Of a DNA stretch of 64,000 nucleotides, positions 37,781 to 47,450 are shown piece by piece. The stretch covers positions 2,046,001 to 2,110,000 of the forward strand of contig NZ_CP071409.1 of assembly GCF_022647505.1 (NCBI RefSeq), in the 5' to 3' direction. The DNA comes from [Pantoea] beijingensis. Lineage in GTDB: Bacteria; Pseudomonadota; Gammaproteobacteria; Enterobacterales; Enterobacteriaceae. The position numbers and the translations under genes were made by a program. The notes below the pieces were generated by a model. It saw only the letters and a program-made list of their open reading frames with translations, was not told where the DNA came from and searched no databases. Positions within the stretch are counted from its first letter, which is position 1. Each line of letters begins with the position of its first letter.

Positions 37781-40079
37781 TATAATTTCTCTCCATTTTC
37801 AAATCATATCCATTCTGTCTTGGTCCGTTATATCTTTTTGCAAATGAAAGCCAGTCTTTAGTCCGAATGGAATGCAATAAAATCCTATCAGCCTTAATGA
37901 AGCTAACGAATGCTTTTAACTGATTTTTTTCAGACTTGCTTAATGCAAAAACGAAATCCTCAGGGCTGGCGTAGCCTGCTGTGACGAAGTTCGATGCTAA
38001 AATCTGAAACTTACCCCAAGATGCCGATTTCAAAGCAGCTTTCTTGTCTAAGGCATACGCTTTGGCTAGTTTTGTATACTGTACTGATGTTGCACCATAT
38101 CCACCCGCAATAGAGTTTGATATATCTTCGAACTGATCATATTTCCCATTTGTATATTTATGAAAGTGATGCCTTTCAAATAATATCGCAGGAACATAAT
38201 CATCGTTATCTTCAAATTTAAAATAGGAGCCATAAGAACCAGTTTCTGTTTTTGCTACAGCTTTAATTGCTGCAACTTCGCATACCAATTCTTTTGCAGC
38301 CTCTTCATAATCAATATCATCAATTTTGTCTCCATTATAGAAATTAATAAATTCTATAGGAGTTAATTCCCCATTAACAGGAGTCTTGGGAAACTCTGCA
38401 CTTCGTAATATTTCCATAAACTCAAGCGGATGAAAATGCCATACAGACTGCTGACTGGCGAACTGCGGCACCTTATCCATCCAGCGCGTCGCATCCAGAA
38501 ATCCCCCGTTGGCCATCTTCACAACAGGACTTTCATCCCTGACCTTAAATACCGGCGACCAACGTGTATCATCGCGGGTACTGTGCCAGTCGCTGTCGTG
38601 TTTCACTATCAGCCGCCGCGCATATTCTGAGATGTTCATCTGGTTGGTATGCAGTGCACCAAACAAATATTGGTCCTGAGATTTATCGGGATACGGGTTC
38701 GGCGGTCTTCTGTTTTCAGCGTTGTGGATCAGGCTGTCATAATACATTTTGGCCTGCGCGAACTGTGGTCCTTTTTCACCGTCAAAGTGAGAGCTGATGC
38801 TTTTCAGGGCATCAATCAGCCAGCGTTCATCCAGCGTGCGCGTAAAATCGGTTGTGTGTTCAGCTTCAATACAGTGAAAGTTTAGTCCCGCTAAAACATG
38901 CTGACTGAGCTGCTCCACGTCGTTTTGGTGCATCCACGTATGCGGGCGGATTTGAAAGTATGTGACCCCGGTTTTATCCGTAAACGGGTACGTGGCATCA
39001 CGCGGAATAATTTTTCCGGCATCGGCGCGGGTCATGGCGCTCATCTGCTCAAAGGTACTTTCCTCGCCCTCCCCGTTTCGCAGGTACAGCGGCCGTTTCA
39101 GCTTCAGCTTAATGAACTGTTTGCCCGTTTTAATCCCCTTCACGTTTGCCACGAAATCAGGCACATGTTCATCGAGGCTCAGCAGCTCGATATGGGCTTT
39201 ATAGTCCGTGGTGATAATCTGCGGATGGTTATCTTCGTCAGCCAGATCCTGAGCGCCGAGGAACCCGACCGCATCCCCTGCTTTCACCGTCACTTTCAGT
39301 GGCGCAGGTGGCACCACCACATTATCAAACATGCCGTGATTCAGGGCGCTGTGCATCCAGTCAGGCAGACACACATAACATTCGCCGTCAGGCTCCAGAT
39401 ATTCAGGGCGCATCGAGACCCAGAACAGCTCCCCGGCGGGCTTACCGTCCTGAAGACGCTGCACCAGAGCGAACGGCTCCGGCCGTTGTTCCAGTAAAAA
39501 CGATTTCTGTTGCAGTACGGCAAGCGTGTCGCCCTGCACGAGCGTTCTGGCGTGGCCGTGTTTATTTGCCAGCACGTCCGGCGCAATTTCACGGCTGTCA
39601 TCATGGCGGGAATGTTTACGCATCCGCACGCCGTGACCTTTCTGCGTGACCCGGTAAAGTGGGCGTTTCGGGAAGTCTGACAATGGCGCGATGTGCATGT
39701 AAAGCTGGTACAGCGTCAGCCAGGAGGATTCATCCTGCTCGTCGGACTTGTACACTGATTTAACCAGCACAAAGGTGCCGGACTGGCGCAGGGGGCGTTC
39801 CTGATAACACTCGATAGCCGCGTAATCCCGGTTAACCCGCCATGCCACCACCTCGCCGTCCATCATGAACTGGAGCGGCACCGATTTTTCTGGTGTTTCC
39901 TGGCTCAGCACCGAGGCCGGAGAGGATGACATCCCGACATGGATCCCCCCGTGCCAGTAACGATTTACGCCGAGTAACCACCAACCGTGGGCGTTTTTGC
40001 GAATGTCGGTCAGCAGCTCCTCATAGTTCTTATAGTCCCGTCCGTCGGCTTTCCGTACCGGATAACGTATGTTCATCAT
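37767..40079 (-). CDS. Large peptidoglycan hydrolase with C-terminal DUF3380 N-acetylmuramidase domain
   Basis: This protein of 770 residues has no signal peptide or membrane segment. The N-terminal part (about 20-140) resembles a degenerate LytM/M23 fold: WHGGIHVG and LYMHIAPL sit where metal histidines would be. A middle region of beta-rich, SH3-like segments follows. The last 175 residues match the DUF3380 muramidase family, with the catalytic Glu in KTETGSYGS (near residue 605) and ILFERHHFHKY after it. Lack of a signal plus a linked exported partner suggests delivery by a type VI system. No vgrG or tss gene is in the window. Confidence 0.7.
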   Translation of the reverse strand: MMNIRYPVRKADGRDYKNYEELLTDIRKNAHGWWLLGVNRYWHGGIHVGMSSSPASVLSQETPEKSVPLQFMMDGEVVAWRVNRDYAAIECYQERPLRQSGTFVLVKSVYKSDEQDESSWLTLYQLYMHIAPLSDFPKRPLYRVTQKGHGVRMRKHSRHDDSREIAPDVLANKHGHARTLVQGDTLAVLQQKSFLLEQRPEPFALVQRLQDGKPAGELFWVSMRPEYLEPDGECYVCLPDWMHSALNHGMFDNVVVPPAPLKVTVKAGDAVGFLGAQDLADEDNHPQIITTDYKAHIELLSLDEHVPDFVANVKGIKTGKQFIKLKLKRPLYLRNGEGEESTFEQMSAMTRADAGKIIPRDATYPFTDKTGVTYFQIRPHTWMHQNDVEQLSQHVLAGLNFHCIEAEHTTDFTRTLDERWLIDALKSISSHFDGEKGPQFAQAKMYYDSLIHNAENRRPPNPYPDKSQDQYLFGALHTNQMNISEYARRLIVKHDSDWHSTRDDTRWSPVFKVRDESPVVKMANGGFLDATRWMDKVPQFASQQSVWHFHPLEFMEILRSAEFPKTPVNGELTPIEFINFYNGDKIDDIDYEEAAKELVCEVAAIKAVAKTETGSYGSYFKFEDNDDYVPAILFERHHFHKYTNGKYDQFEDISNSIAGGYGATSVQYTKLAKAYALDKKAALKSASWGKFQILASNFVTAGYASPEDFVFALSKSEKNQLKAFVSFIKADRILLHSIRTKDWLSFAKRYNGPRQNGYDLKMERNYNASL

Positions 40080-40583
40080 CCATTCTTCCTTAAGTTAAAC
40101 CTCCAAAACCATAATCATCGCAGGGAGTTAGGACAAAGGGGAGAATAATTTATGCAAATTTTATTACTGCCATCACCTGAAGCAGAGCAAACGTGATAAC
40201 ATCCGTTCCCGCTGGCGGCGGCCACCAGAAATGTTGATAAAAGAGCCAACTAAAAGCATTAATTGAGCTTTGACATTCCAGGCGAGATTTACAGGTTTTC
40301 GGTCATGTTTCCTCCCACACGCAGACGCGCCCCCAGCTTGTCCAATCCGACCTGCTTTCTCAGCGATATTTTACCTTCACCACGCCGTGTTTTTCAGACG
40401 GGGCCTTCAGCTCGCGGCATTGGCTTTGCGGGAAATGATTCGGCTCCTGGATTCCCTCATCCATAAAAAGATGCTCCGATCTTTGAATAGAAAAGCCGAC
40501 TCAAGCGTTAGCTCTTTATGAAGTGCAACTTCTTCTGACTGGTCAGCGTGTTGCTGATTGCCTTTTCTTAACGGAGCAACACC
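40080..40583. other. Gene-free region between hydrolase and YceI genes
   Basis: These 504 bp contain only short open frames without ribosome sites. The first part should hold the hydrolase promoter (AAGGAAG ribosome site at 40084-40090 on the minus strand). Between 40270 and 40480 the minus strand has protein-like stretches broken by stops, possibly a decayed accessory gene. Confidence 0.4.
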
Positions 40584-41171
40584 ATGTGGACTTTACACCG
40601 AACAACTGCGCTACTGTTTTTCACTGGCGCATTATATTCCTCAACGGCGTTGGCGACTCAGCATAGCTATCAGATTGATTCCGCTTCTGCTTCCGGAAAG
40701 TTGTCATGGCTGTTATTTAATGTTGCCCATTCTGGTGCTGATTTTGCTGAGGTCAGTGGCAATATCGTTCTTAACCCGGAGGACTCTACTGATGATAAGA
40801 TCACCGTTCATATTCCCGTGGGCAGCATTGATTCCCATAATGCTCTGCTTAATAAGCAATTAAAAAGCGAGTCTTTCTTTGATCAGCAAAACTATCCGGA
40901 AGCATTATTTGAAAGTCAACGCGTTGTAAAACTGACCGGTGACCACTACCAAATCTATGGCTCGCTCAAGATAAAAGGTATTGTGCGGCAGGTTATGTTA
41001 AATGCAACGCTCGATCAGGGAAATCCGGCTAAAATGCTGGCCAGTCATCAACATATTGGCTTTACCGCATCAACCAGCATTCATCGTTCATGGTATGCAA
41101 TGACACAATATCGACCGATGGTCAGCGATGTTATTGATATCGCCATTGCCGCACAGGCAACTGAACGATGA
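40584..41171 (+). CDS. YceI-family periplasmic lipid-binding protein
   Basis: This protein of 195 residues has a Sec signal peptide (cleavage after ALA near residue 26) and the YceI beta-barrel pattern: YQIDSASASGKLSWL at the start, a HSGADFAEVSGNI strand pair and LKIKGIVRQV. The family holds isoprenoid-like lipids in a hydrophobic barrel. It is not the chromosomal yceI by context. Monocistronic; a weak hairpin (about 41176-41200) follows. Confidence 0.87.
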   Translation: MWTLHRTTALLFFTGALYSSTALATQHSYQIDSASASGKLSWLLFNVAHSGADFAEVSGNIVLNPEDSTDDKITVHIPVGSIDSHNALLNKQLKSESFFDQQNYPEALFESQRVVKLTGDHYQIYGSLKIKGIVRQVMLNATLDQGNPAKMLASHQHIGFTASTSIHRSWYAMTQYRPMVSDVIDIAIAAQATER

Positions 41172-41292
41172 GATAAACGTTCGGCCCCCTCCGGACGTTC
41201 AATAAAACCCTAAATACAGCAGCATTTTGGGCAACGGCAAACTACGCTTAATGAACGCGTTATTTTACCTTTCATTCAGCCGGGAGTTTGTT

Positions 41293-41688
41293 ATGTCGCG
41301 TGTTCAGGGTGTTGATCACATCGTATTGTCAGTCAGTGATTTTGCTGTTTCTAAAGCGTTTTATGGTGGTTTGTTTGCGTTTTTGGGATTCGAAATAATG
41401 GACGAATTCCCCGAAGCAATGGGCTGGAGTAATGGTTCTACGCGCCTGTGGATTTACCAGGCGGATAAATCAGGTTTAGCGCATCCTTACCGTAAAGGCG
41501 ACCCCGGATTTCATCACTATGCCTGGTCGCTTCGCAATCGTAAGGATGTCGATGAACTGCAAACCTGGCTCAGGGAAAATGACGTAGAAATCGTTGATGC
41601 CGCTGGCGAATATTATCCCGATTACTATGCGGTATTTTTCCTCGATCCTGACGGCATGAAGCTTGAGGGCATGTATTACGGTAAATGA
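41293..41688 (+). CDS. VOC-family (glyoxalase/bleomycin-resistance fold) protein
   Basis: This protein of 131 residues starts from the ATG at 41293, which follows a GGGAG site and begins the fold (VQGVDHIVLSVSDF). Metal-ligand candidates are His at the first strand, the HHYAW segment and Glu in KLEGMYYG. The function within this broad fold cannot be assigned. Confidence 0.85.
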   Translation: MSRVQGVDHIVLSVSDFAVSKAFYGGLFAFLGFEIMDEFPEAMGWSNGSTRLWIYQADKSGLAHPYRKGDPGFHHYAWSLRNRKDVDELQTWLRENDVEIVDAAGEYYPDYYAVFFLDPDGMKLEGMYYGK

Positions 41689-41899
41689 CACCAGGACCTG
41701 GCTATCTTGCTGGTCACCGCCCTCGCCTCCTTCGCACTTAGCGTTATGGGGCTGGTGGCTTTGATTTCGACGATATCAAGCCAATCAGTCACTTGGCTAA
41801 ATGAGCCATTCCCGCATCCTATTCTTATCAGCGCCTGGCTGAAGTGCTAAGGTGTTTATACTTGGTATATCCCCTTTAAATGTATTGAGGAACAGAGTA

Positions 41900-42646
41900 A
41901 TGATTATTTTTGTTACGGGTGCGACTGCAGGTTTTGGTGAAAATATCACACGTCGTTTTATTGCTGCGGGTCATAAAGTCATCGCTACAGGGCGCCGTAC
42001 GGAACGTTTGCAAGCGTTGAAGGATGAGCTGGGCGACGATCTCTTTACACTGCAACTCGATGTGCGCAATCGCGCAGCCATTGGAGAATCCTTGGCAAGC
42101 CTGCCACAAGCATGGCGTAATATTGATGTGTTAGTGAATAACGCCGGGCTGGCATTAGGTATTGAACCCGCGCACAAGGCCAATGTAGAAGATTGGGAAA
42201 ATATGATCGACACTAACAACAAAGGGCTGGTGTATATGACGCACGCCCTGTTGCCGTCCATGGTGGAACGCAATGTTGGTCATATTATTAACATTGGCTC
42301 TGTTGCAGGAAACTGGCCGTATCCCGGAGGCAATGTTTACGGTGCAACTAAAGCCTTTGTACGCCAGTTTAGTCTTAATCTACGTGCTGACCTGCACGGT
42401 ACGGCGCTGCGTGTGACGGATATTGAGCCGGGCCTGGTGGGCGGTACAGAGTTTTCCAACGTCCGCTTTAAAGGCGATGATGATAAAGCAGGCCAGGTTT
42501 ACGATGGCACCACCGCATTAACGCCAGACGATGTAACCGAAGCCGTTTTCTGGGTCGCGACGTTACCAAAACACGTCAACATTAATACGCTGGAAATGAT
42601 GCCGGTAAGCCAGACGTTGGCGGGTTTAAAGGTTCATAAAGGTTGA
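41900..42646 (+). CDS. ydfG: NADP-dependent 3-hydroxy acid dehydrogenase YdfG
   Basis: This SDR-family enzyme oxidises serine and other 3-hydroxy acids and reduces malonic semialdehyde in pyrimidine degradation. It has 248 residues from the ATG at 41900, the E. coli length. TGATAGFGE binds NADP, NNAGLAL follows, and the catalytic pair is YGATK. It is highly similar to E. coli YdfG throughout. It is followed by a strong hairpin shared with the convergent ynfA. Confidence 0.96.
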   Translation: MIIFVTGATAGFGENITRRFIAAGHKVIATGRRTERLQALKDELGDDLFTLQLDVRNRAAIGESLASLPQAWRNIDVLVNNAGLALGIEPAHKANVEDWENMIDTNNKGLVYMTHALLPSMVERNVGHIINIGSVAGNWPYPGGNVYGATKAFVRQFSLNLRADLHGTALRVTDIEPGLVGGTEFSNVRFKGDDDKAGQVYDGTTALTPDDVTEAVFWVATLPKHVNINTLEMMPVSQTLAGLKVHKG

Positions 42647-42652
42647 TTCTTG

Positions 42653-42680
42653 CTGATGGCCGCATTGATGCGGCCATCAG
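42653..42680. terminator. Bidirectional hairpin between ydfG and ynfA
   Basis: Perfect 13-bp inverted repeat CTGATGGCCGCAT / ATGCGGCCATCAG with a 2-base loop. It overlaps the ynfA stop codon. Confidence 0.7.
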
Positions 42681-43003
42681 ACTTTCCCCCAACCCGCCAC
42701 GATAATAAGCATTCCGCTCAGTGCAATAATCGCACCTGTCCAATCATATGCGCTTAACTTAACGCCATCAATAAACCGTAACCACAATAGCGCGGTCATC
42801 ACATAAACACCGCCGTAAGCGGCATAGACTCGTCCCGTTGCTGCCGGGTGCAACGTTAACAGCCAGACAAAAAATATCAAGCTGAGTGCCGAAGGCAGTA
42901 ACAGCAGTGCGCTTCCACCTTTTCTTAACCATAGCCACGGCAAAAAACAGCCGATAATTTCAGCCAATGCCGTCAGGAAAAAGAGCAAGGTTGTTTTTAG
43001 CAT
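42677..43003 (-). CDS. ynfA: YnfA small inner-membrane protein
   Basis: This UPF0060-family protein of 108 residues has four membrane segments and resembles the SMR fold. [16 protein letters not shown] is characteristic. Efflux activity has been reported for relatives. It sits divergent from ynfB as in E. coli and Salmonella. Confidence 0.95.
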   Translation of the reverse strand: MLKTTLLFFLTALAEIIGCFLPWLWLRKGGSALLLLPSALSLIFFVWLLTLHPAATGRVYAAYGGVYVMTALLWLRFIDGVKLSAYDWTGAIIALSGMLIIVAGWGKV

Positions 43004-43143
43004 CAGATAGAGAATCTCTCAGAAAAGTAAACAAGCAAACGCTGCGACTGGTGAGTCTTTGGGCGCCGGTGATATAATAACAAAGATTGTCACAGCAGCC
43101 TGCCATTGAGGTTGGTTGGCGGTTTAAACTTAAGGAAATTATG

Positions 43144-43491
43144 ATGAAAATTGTGCATAAACGCCTGTTGTCTGCCCTTCTTCCCCTGACCCTGCTGGGC
43201 AGTATGTTAGCGGTGCAGCCCGCAGCCATTGCCAACACCGACCGCCTGATTATTGATAATGGTAATAACGCGCTGAGTAATGAACAGGCGCGTCAGGAAA
43301 AAGAGCAGTTTGATGATACACGCATGCTGCGTAAAAAGGTCAACAGCCGCGTTGAGAAAGAGTTTGATAAAACCGATCGTGCCTTCGATACGCGTGACGC
43401 CTGTGAAAAAAGCTACAACGTAAATGCATATTGGGAACCGAATACATTACGCTGCCTCGATCGCAATACCGGGCGCCCGGTTACCCCCTAA
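43144..43491 (+). CDS. ynfB: DUF1283 periplasmic protein YnfB
   Basis: This protein of 115 residues starts from the second of two adjacent ATGs, which has the better spacing from AAGGA. A signal peptide ends near residue 30. The C-terminus [14 protein letters not shown] is nearly identical to E. coli YnfB. Function unknown. Confidence 0.92.
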   Translation: MKIVHKRLLSALLPLTLLGSMLAVQPAAIANTDRLIIDNGNNALSNEQARQEKEQFDDTRMLRKKVNSRVEKEFDKTDRAFDTRDACEKSYNVNAYWEPNTLRCLDRNTGRPVTP

Positions 43492-43542
43492 TTTGTGACA
43501 ACTGCTATGCTTATGACTGTTTTTTAGCAAAAGGATAATGTG

Positions 43543-43842
43543 ATGAAAACATCTACATGGGTTTTGGCCGCTTTGTGCCTGGTTGCGCCTTTAGCCGCTC
43601 AGGCTTCATGCGACTCAGTGAAAGCGGATATCAGTCAGAAGATTATCAATAATGGCGTTCCGGAATCAGGTTTCACGCTGGATGTTGTACCCAACGATCA
43701 GGCCGAACGGGCGGGAGGCCAGGTTGTAGGGCATTGTGAAAACGATACGCAAAAAATTGTTTATAAGCGCAGCGATAATAGTGAAGCTGAAACCAGTGCT
43801 CCATCTGAAGCAGGAACGACGCAGGATACGGGCACGCAATAA
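43543..43842 (+). CDS. ynfD: DUF1161 periplasmic protein YnfD
   Basis: This protein of 99 residues starts from ATG after AAGGA. It has a signal peptide (cleavage after AQA), the DUF1161 core with KIINNGVPESGFTLDVV and VVGHCENDTQKIVYKR, and a low-complexity Ser/Thr/Glu tail. A clear terminator follows. Confidence 0.92.
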   Translation: MKTSTWVLAALCLVAPLAAQASCDSVKADISQKIINNGVPESGFTLDVVPNDQAERAGGQVVGHCENDTQKIVYKRSDNSEAETSAPSEAGTTQDTGTQ

Positions 43843-43857
43843 GTCACAACTTTTTTC

Positions 43858-43886
43858 AGGCCGGCCATAATGGCCGGCCTTTTTTA
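43858..43886. terminator. Terminator of ynfD (also serves the convergent MFS gene)
   Basis: AGGCCGGCCA-TAA-TGGCCGGCCT is followed by six T residues. Confidence 0.9.
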
Positions 43887-43892
43887 TCTGCC

Positions 43893-45347
43893 TTACTCCG
43901 GACGTTGTTGCGGCATCCAGCGCGCAATAAGCAAGCTCAGTAGCGCAATCATTACCGAGACAAAAAATACCCAATGTAGCGACGCTGCTATCTGCGCGGT
44001 CATGTGGTGCAACAGAGTATGCGGCAGTGACTGCCGCTGGCTCTGAGACATGAGTTGCTGCACCGGATCATCATGTTCCGGTAACTTTATCTGCAAATTA
44101 TAATTCAGAACCGCCCCCATTATGGCGGTGCCCAAGGCTGAGCCAAGCATACGGCTGAACATGATTGAGGCCGTACAAATACCGCGGATATGGAACTCAG
44201 CGCTATTCTGCACCGAGACTAAAAATGTCGTACTGGTCATACCCATCCCTGTGCCGATGACAAAAGCTGAGAAGGCAGCGTAAAGCACTGAGCTGTCGGC
44301 CTTCAAAACCAGCAATAACGCTGTCCCCGTAATCAACAATAAAGCACCAAGTTGAGCAGTAAAACGGTAGGATGTGTGCAGCATCAGACGCCCGCTCACG
44401 GCGCTGGCCAGTGGCCAGCCAATAGACATCATCGCCAGTGCACTCCCCGCCTGAAGGGGCGTACCGCCATTAATTCCCTGTATCCAGGTAGGTAAAAATG
44501 CGCTGATACCCATCATCGCGGCACCGATAACCAGGTTTCCGGCATTACCCGCCACCAAAACCTGATTACGCCAGATCGCCAGCGGGAACAGTGGCTCTTC
44601 GGCATGCTTTTCGTGGTGGACCAGCGCATAGCCGGAAACTAACGCGATAACAACAAACAGTATTAACCATGCGCCCAAGTTCTCAGCCTGTAACAGCGCA
44701 ATTAATAATGAAGAAACGCACAGCATGAGCCAGCTACTGCCGGCAAGATCGAGATTGTGTCGCTTTTCAAGCTTTATGGCTGGTAGCCAACGCGCCAACA
44801 TCAAGACCGATACCAGACCAATAGGTACATTAACCCAAAAAATCAGTGCCCAGTTAAAGTGCTGAACGATCCATGCTCCAGTTAGCGGCCCCGTAATGGC
44901 TGCCACTCCCCATACGCTGGATAACCACCCCTGTATTCCGGCTCGCTCTTTGGGCGTGTAAATATCAGCCACGATGATTGAGGTGATCGGCATAATCGCT
45001 CCAGCCCCCAATCCCTGAAAAGCACGAAACAGGATTAACCACCCCATGCTGGTCGCGAACCCGCACAATATCGAGCCAAGTAAAAACAACGAGGTACCAA
45101 TAAAGAAAACGCGCTTTCTACCCCATAAATCGGCCAGGCGACCATAAATGGGTACGCTTACGGCCTGCGTGAGTAAATAAATAGAAAACACCCAGCTAAA
45201 TTGAGAAAACCCACCAAGCTCAGCAACGATGGTAGGCATCGCCGTTGCGACAATAGTGACCTCTATCGCCGCCATAAATATCGCTAACATGGATGCCACT
45301 AAAATCCAATGGCGATGAGTCACCTGATGTTGAATATTTTCTGACAT
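43893..45347 (-). CDS. DHA2-family multidrug MFS exporter (14 TM)
   Basis: This protein of 484 residues has about fourteen membrane segments, with GRLADLWGRKRVF in the first loop and the motif C region GWLSSVWGVAAITGPLTGAWI, typical of drug/proton antiporters such as EmrB, QacA and SmvA. It starts at 45347. A dyad, GTGAC-GGC-GTCAC, 79 bp upstream may be a TetR-type operator, but no regulator gene is adjacent. Confidence 0.9.
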   Translation of the reverse strand: MSENIQHQVTHRHWILVASMLAIFMAAIEVTIVATAMPTIVAELGGFSQFSWVFSIYLLTQAVSVPIYGRLADLWGRKRVFFIGTSLFLLGSILCGFATSMGWLILFRAFQGLGAGAIMPITSIIVADIYTPKERAGIQGWLSSVWGVAAITGPLTGAWIVQHFNWALIFWVNVPIGLVSVLMLARWLPAIKLEKRHNLDLAGSSWLMLCVSSLLIALLQAENLGAWLILFVVIALVSGYALVHHEKHAEEPLFPLAIWRNQVLVAGNAGNLVIGAAMMGISAFLPTWIQGINGGTPLQAGSALAMMSIGWPLASAVSGRLMLHTSYRFTAQLGALLLITGTALLLVLKADSSVLYAAFSAFVIGTGMGMTSTTFLVSVQNSAEFHIRGICTASIMFSRMLGSALGTAIMGAVLNYNLQIKLPEHDDPVQQLMSQSQRQSLPHTLLHHMTAQIAASLHWVFFVSVMIALLSLLIARWMPQQRPE

Positions 45348-45425
45348 TTTTTTCCTTTCCCGTTTTTCTTAAGCCTGGCTCATAACGGCGATCAAAAGTT
45401 TCCAAAAGTGCGTTTACTGTAATTT

Positions 45426-45438
45426 GTGACGGCGTCAC
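45426..45438. promoter_or_regulatory. Perfect dyad upstream of the DHA2 exporter
   Basis: GTGAC-GGC-GTCAC lies 79 bp before the exporter start on the minus strand. It is a candidate repressor operator. The remaining gap to the osm operon (45439-45775) should carry both promoters. Confidence 0.4.
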
Positions 45439-45775
45439 TTATTTATCAGTACGTTTTTGTCAATTGATGCGATGCCAGATAACACGCGGTCTGCGCGCCT
45501 TTTTACGTAAAAACTATCTTGCTGATTTTTCCCATAAAACTTGTCATGGCCGATAACAGGCTGCTATAGCTTTAACGGTGCTTTTTTATTTTTCACGATG
45601 AAAAGGCGGCGACGATAACACTTTTGTCGGTCCTGACGGTAAATACGGTTTTGGAAATCGCCTGGCAATATTATTTGTGATTTCTGTCGATTTGCCACTT
45701 TCATGGCATAACAAGGGTCGCTTCCCCTCTCCCGGTGGAAGCGGACTCAACGCGGTATCAGGGAGAATCCTACCC

Positions 45776-46492
45776 ATGCAAAATTCAACGCTCGCTAAGC
45801 GTGCAGGCCTCGCGGTTCTGTTCATTATTGTAGTGCTTGGGCTGTTGGTTTACGGCCTCGGCATCGATACCATCACCTCACGCAAAGTCGATTTACTCTA
45901 TCTCGGCCAGCAACACATGTTTTTGGTATTCTGGTCGATGCTGTTTGCGCTGCTGATTGGCATTCCCAGTGGAATTATCCTCAGTCGACCTTTTGCCCGT
46001 CGCTGGGCAGAGTACGTGATGCAAATTTTCAACGTGGGAAATACCCTCCCCCCGTTAGCGGTCCTGGCGCTGGCCATGGTCATTATTGGTATCGGCGACC
46101 GCCCGGCTATAATTGCCCTTTTCCTCGCCTCACTGTTACCCATTGTGCGTAATACTTTCTCCGGGCTTAACGCGGTTCCGCCTTCTCTTCTCGAAGCGGC
46201 AAAGGGGATTGGTATGACCAAGATGCAACGCCTGCAGCAGGTTGAAATCCCCAATGCATGGCCGGTCATTTTATCCGGGGTCCGGATTGCTACGGCGGTC
46301 AACGTTGGCACGGCACCACTGGCCTTCCTGATTGGTGCCAGTAGCTACGGCGAAATGATTTTTCCTGGCATTCTTCTTAACGATTTTCCCACATTGATTT
46401 TAGGTGCGGCAGCTACCGCTCTTTTCGCGCTGATACTCGATATGCTGCTGGCCGGGCTTGGTCGGGTGCTTAGCCCGCATACCGCCGGTTAA
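45776..46492 (+). CDS. osmY: OsmU betaine transporter permease OsmY
   Basis: This is an inner-membrane permease of the OpuC/YehW type (238 residues from 45776). Six membrane segments, and the EAA loop EAAKGIGMTKMQRLQQVEIP, are present. The gene order permease, binding protein, permease, ATPase next to ynfK and mlc is that of the Salmonella osmU system, which imports glycine betaine and choline-O-sulfate under osmotic stress. The symbol follows Salmonella usage and is not the E. coli periplasmic OsmY. First gene of a four-gene operon. Confidence 0.88.
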   Translation: MQNSTLAKRAGLAVLFIIVVLGLLVYGLGIDTITSRKVDLLYLGQQHMFLVFWSMLFALLIGIPSGIILSRPFARRWAEYVMQIFNVGNTLPPLAVLALAMVIIGIGDRPAIIALFLASLLPIVRNTFSGLNAVPPSLLEAAKGIGMTKMQRLQQVEIPNAWPVILSGVRIATAVNVGTAPLAFLIGASSYGEMIFPGILLNDFPTLILGAAATALFALILDMLLAGLGRVLSPHTAG

Positions 46493-46512
46493 AACAATAA
46501 AGGAACTTTGCT

Positions 46513-47436
46513 ATGGCAAACGCCACTATTTTTACGCGCTGGGTTCGCACCCTCGCCTTTGCACTGGGCATTTCACTGGCAGTGAGCCATGCGGCTTCAG
46601 CAGCCCCCTTGACACTGGCCACCAAAAACTTTACTGAGCAGCACATCCTCTCCGCGATTACCGTGATGTGGTTGCAGCATAAGGGTTTTGAGGTAGACCC
46701 AAAGACCAATCTTGCTACCACCATCGGCCGTAACGCCATGGTGAACAAACAAATTGACATGACCTGGGAATATACCGGTACCTCTCTGATTATATTTAAT
46801 CATATTGAGCAGCGTATGCCGCCGGAAGAGGCTTATCAGACAGTCAAAAAGCTGGATGCAAAAGTAGGTCTGGTTTGGCTGGATCCTGCTCCGATGGATA
46901 ACACTTATGCTTTTGCGATGAGGCGAGACCGCGCAGAAAAAGAACATATCTCAACCATGTCAGAGCTGGTGGCCAGGGTTGAACAAATCCGCAAAGACGA
47001 CCCCGAAAATAACTGGATGTTAGGATTGGATTTAGAGTTCTCAGGACGTTCCGATGGTATGAAACCGCTGCAAAAAGCCTATGGTTTTGCACTGGATCGT
47101 CCACAAATACGCCAGATGGATCCCGGGCTGGTGTACAACGCTATCCGCGACGGATTTGTTGATGCCGGGCTCATTTATACGACCGACGGGCGCGTAAAGG
47201 GGTTCGATATCAAGGTCCTGAAGGACGATAAAGGGTTTTTCCCGAGCTATGCCGTGACTCCCGTTGTACGAAAAGAGGTGCTGGATGCTAACCCGGGCCT
47301 GGCAGAAGCCTTCAATCAGCTCTCTCCGCTAATTACCAATGAGGTCATTACCGACTTGAATAAAAGGGTCGATATCGACCATCAATCTCCGCAGCAAGTT
47401 GCTCGCGATTTTCTGAAATCTACCGGCCTGCTCTAA
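46513..47436 (+). CDS. osmX: OsmU periplasmic betaine-binding protein OsmX
   Basis: This protein of 307 residues has a Sec signal (cleavage after ASA near residue 30). The mature protein opens [17 protein letters not shown], the OpuAC/ProX pattern; aromatic residues that would box betaine are in [10 protein letters not shown]. It delivers ligand to OsmW/OsmY. 20 bp downstream of osmY, 14 bp upstream of osmW. Confidence 0.9.
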   Translation: MANATIFTRWVRTLAFALGISLAVSHAASAAPLTLATKNFTEQHILSAITVMWLQHKGFEVDPKTNLATTIGRNAMVNKQIDMTWEYTGTSLIIFNHIEQRMPPEEAYQTVKKLDAKVGLVWLDPAPMDNTYAFAMRRDRAEKEHISTMSELVARVEQIRKDDPENNWMLGLDLEFSGRSDGMKPLQKAYGFALDRPQIRQMDPGLVYNAIRDGFVDAGLIYTTDGRVKGFDIKVLKDDKGFFPSYAVTPVVRKEVLDANPGLAEAFNQLSPLITNEVITDLNKRVDIDHQSPQQVARDFLKSTGLL

Positions 47437-47450
47437 GGAGAACCGTATTT

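Noticed and set aside
40138..40160. Another dif-like string upstream of the hydrolase gene
   Set aside because: The two arms match at only about 8 of 11 positions each and there is essentially no central region, so Xer could not use it.
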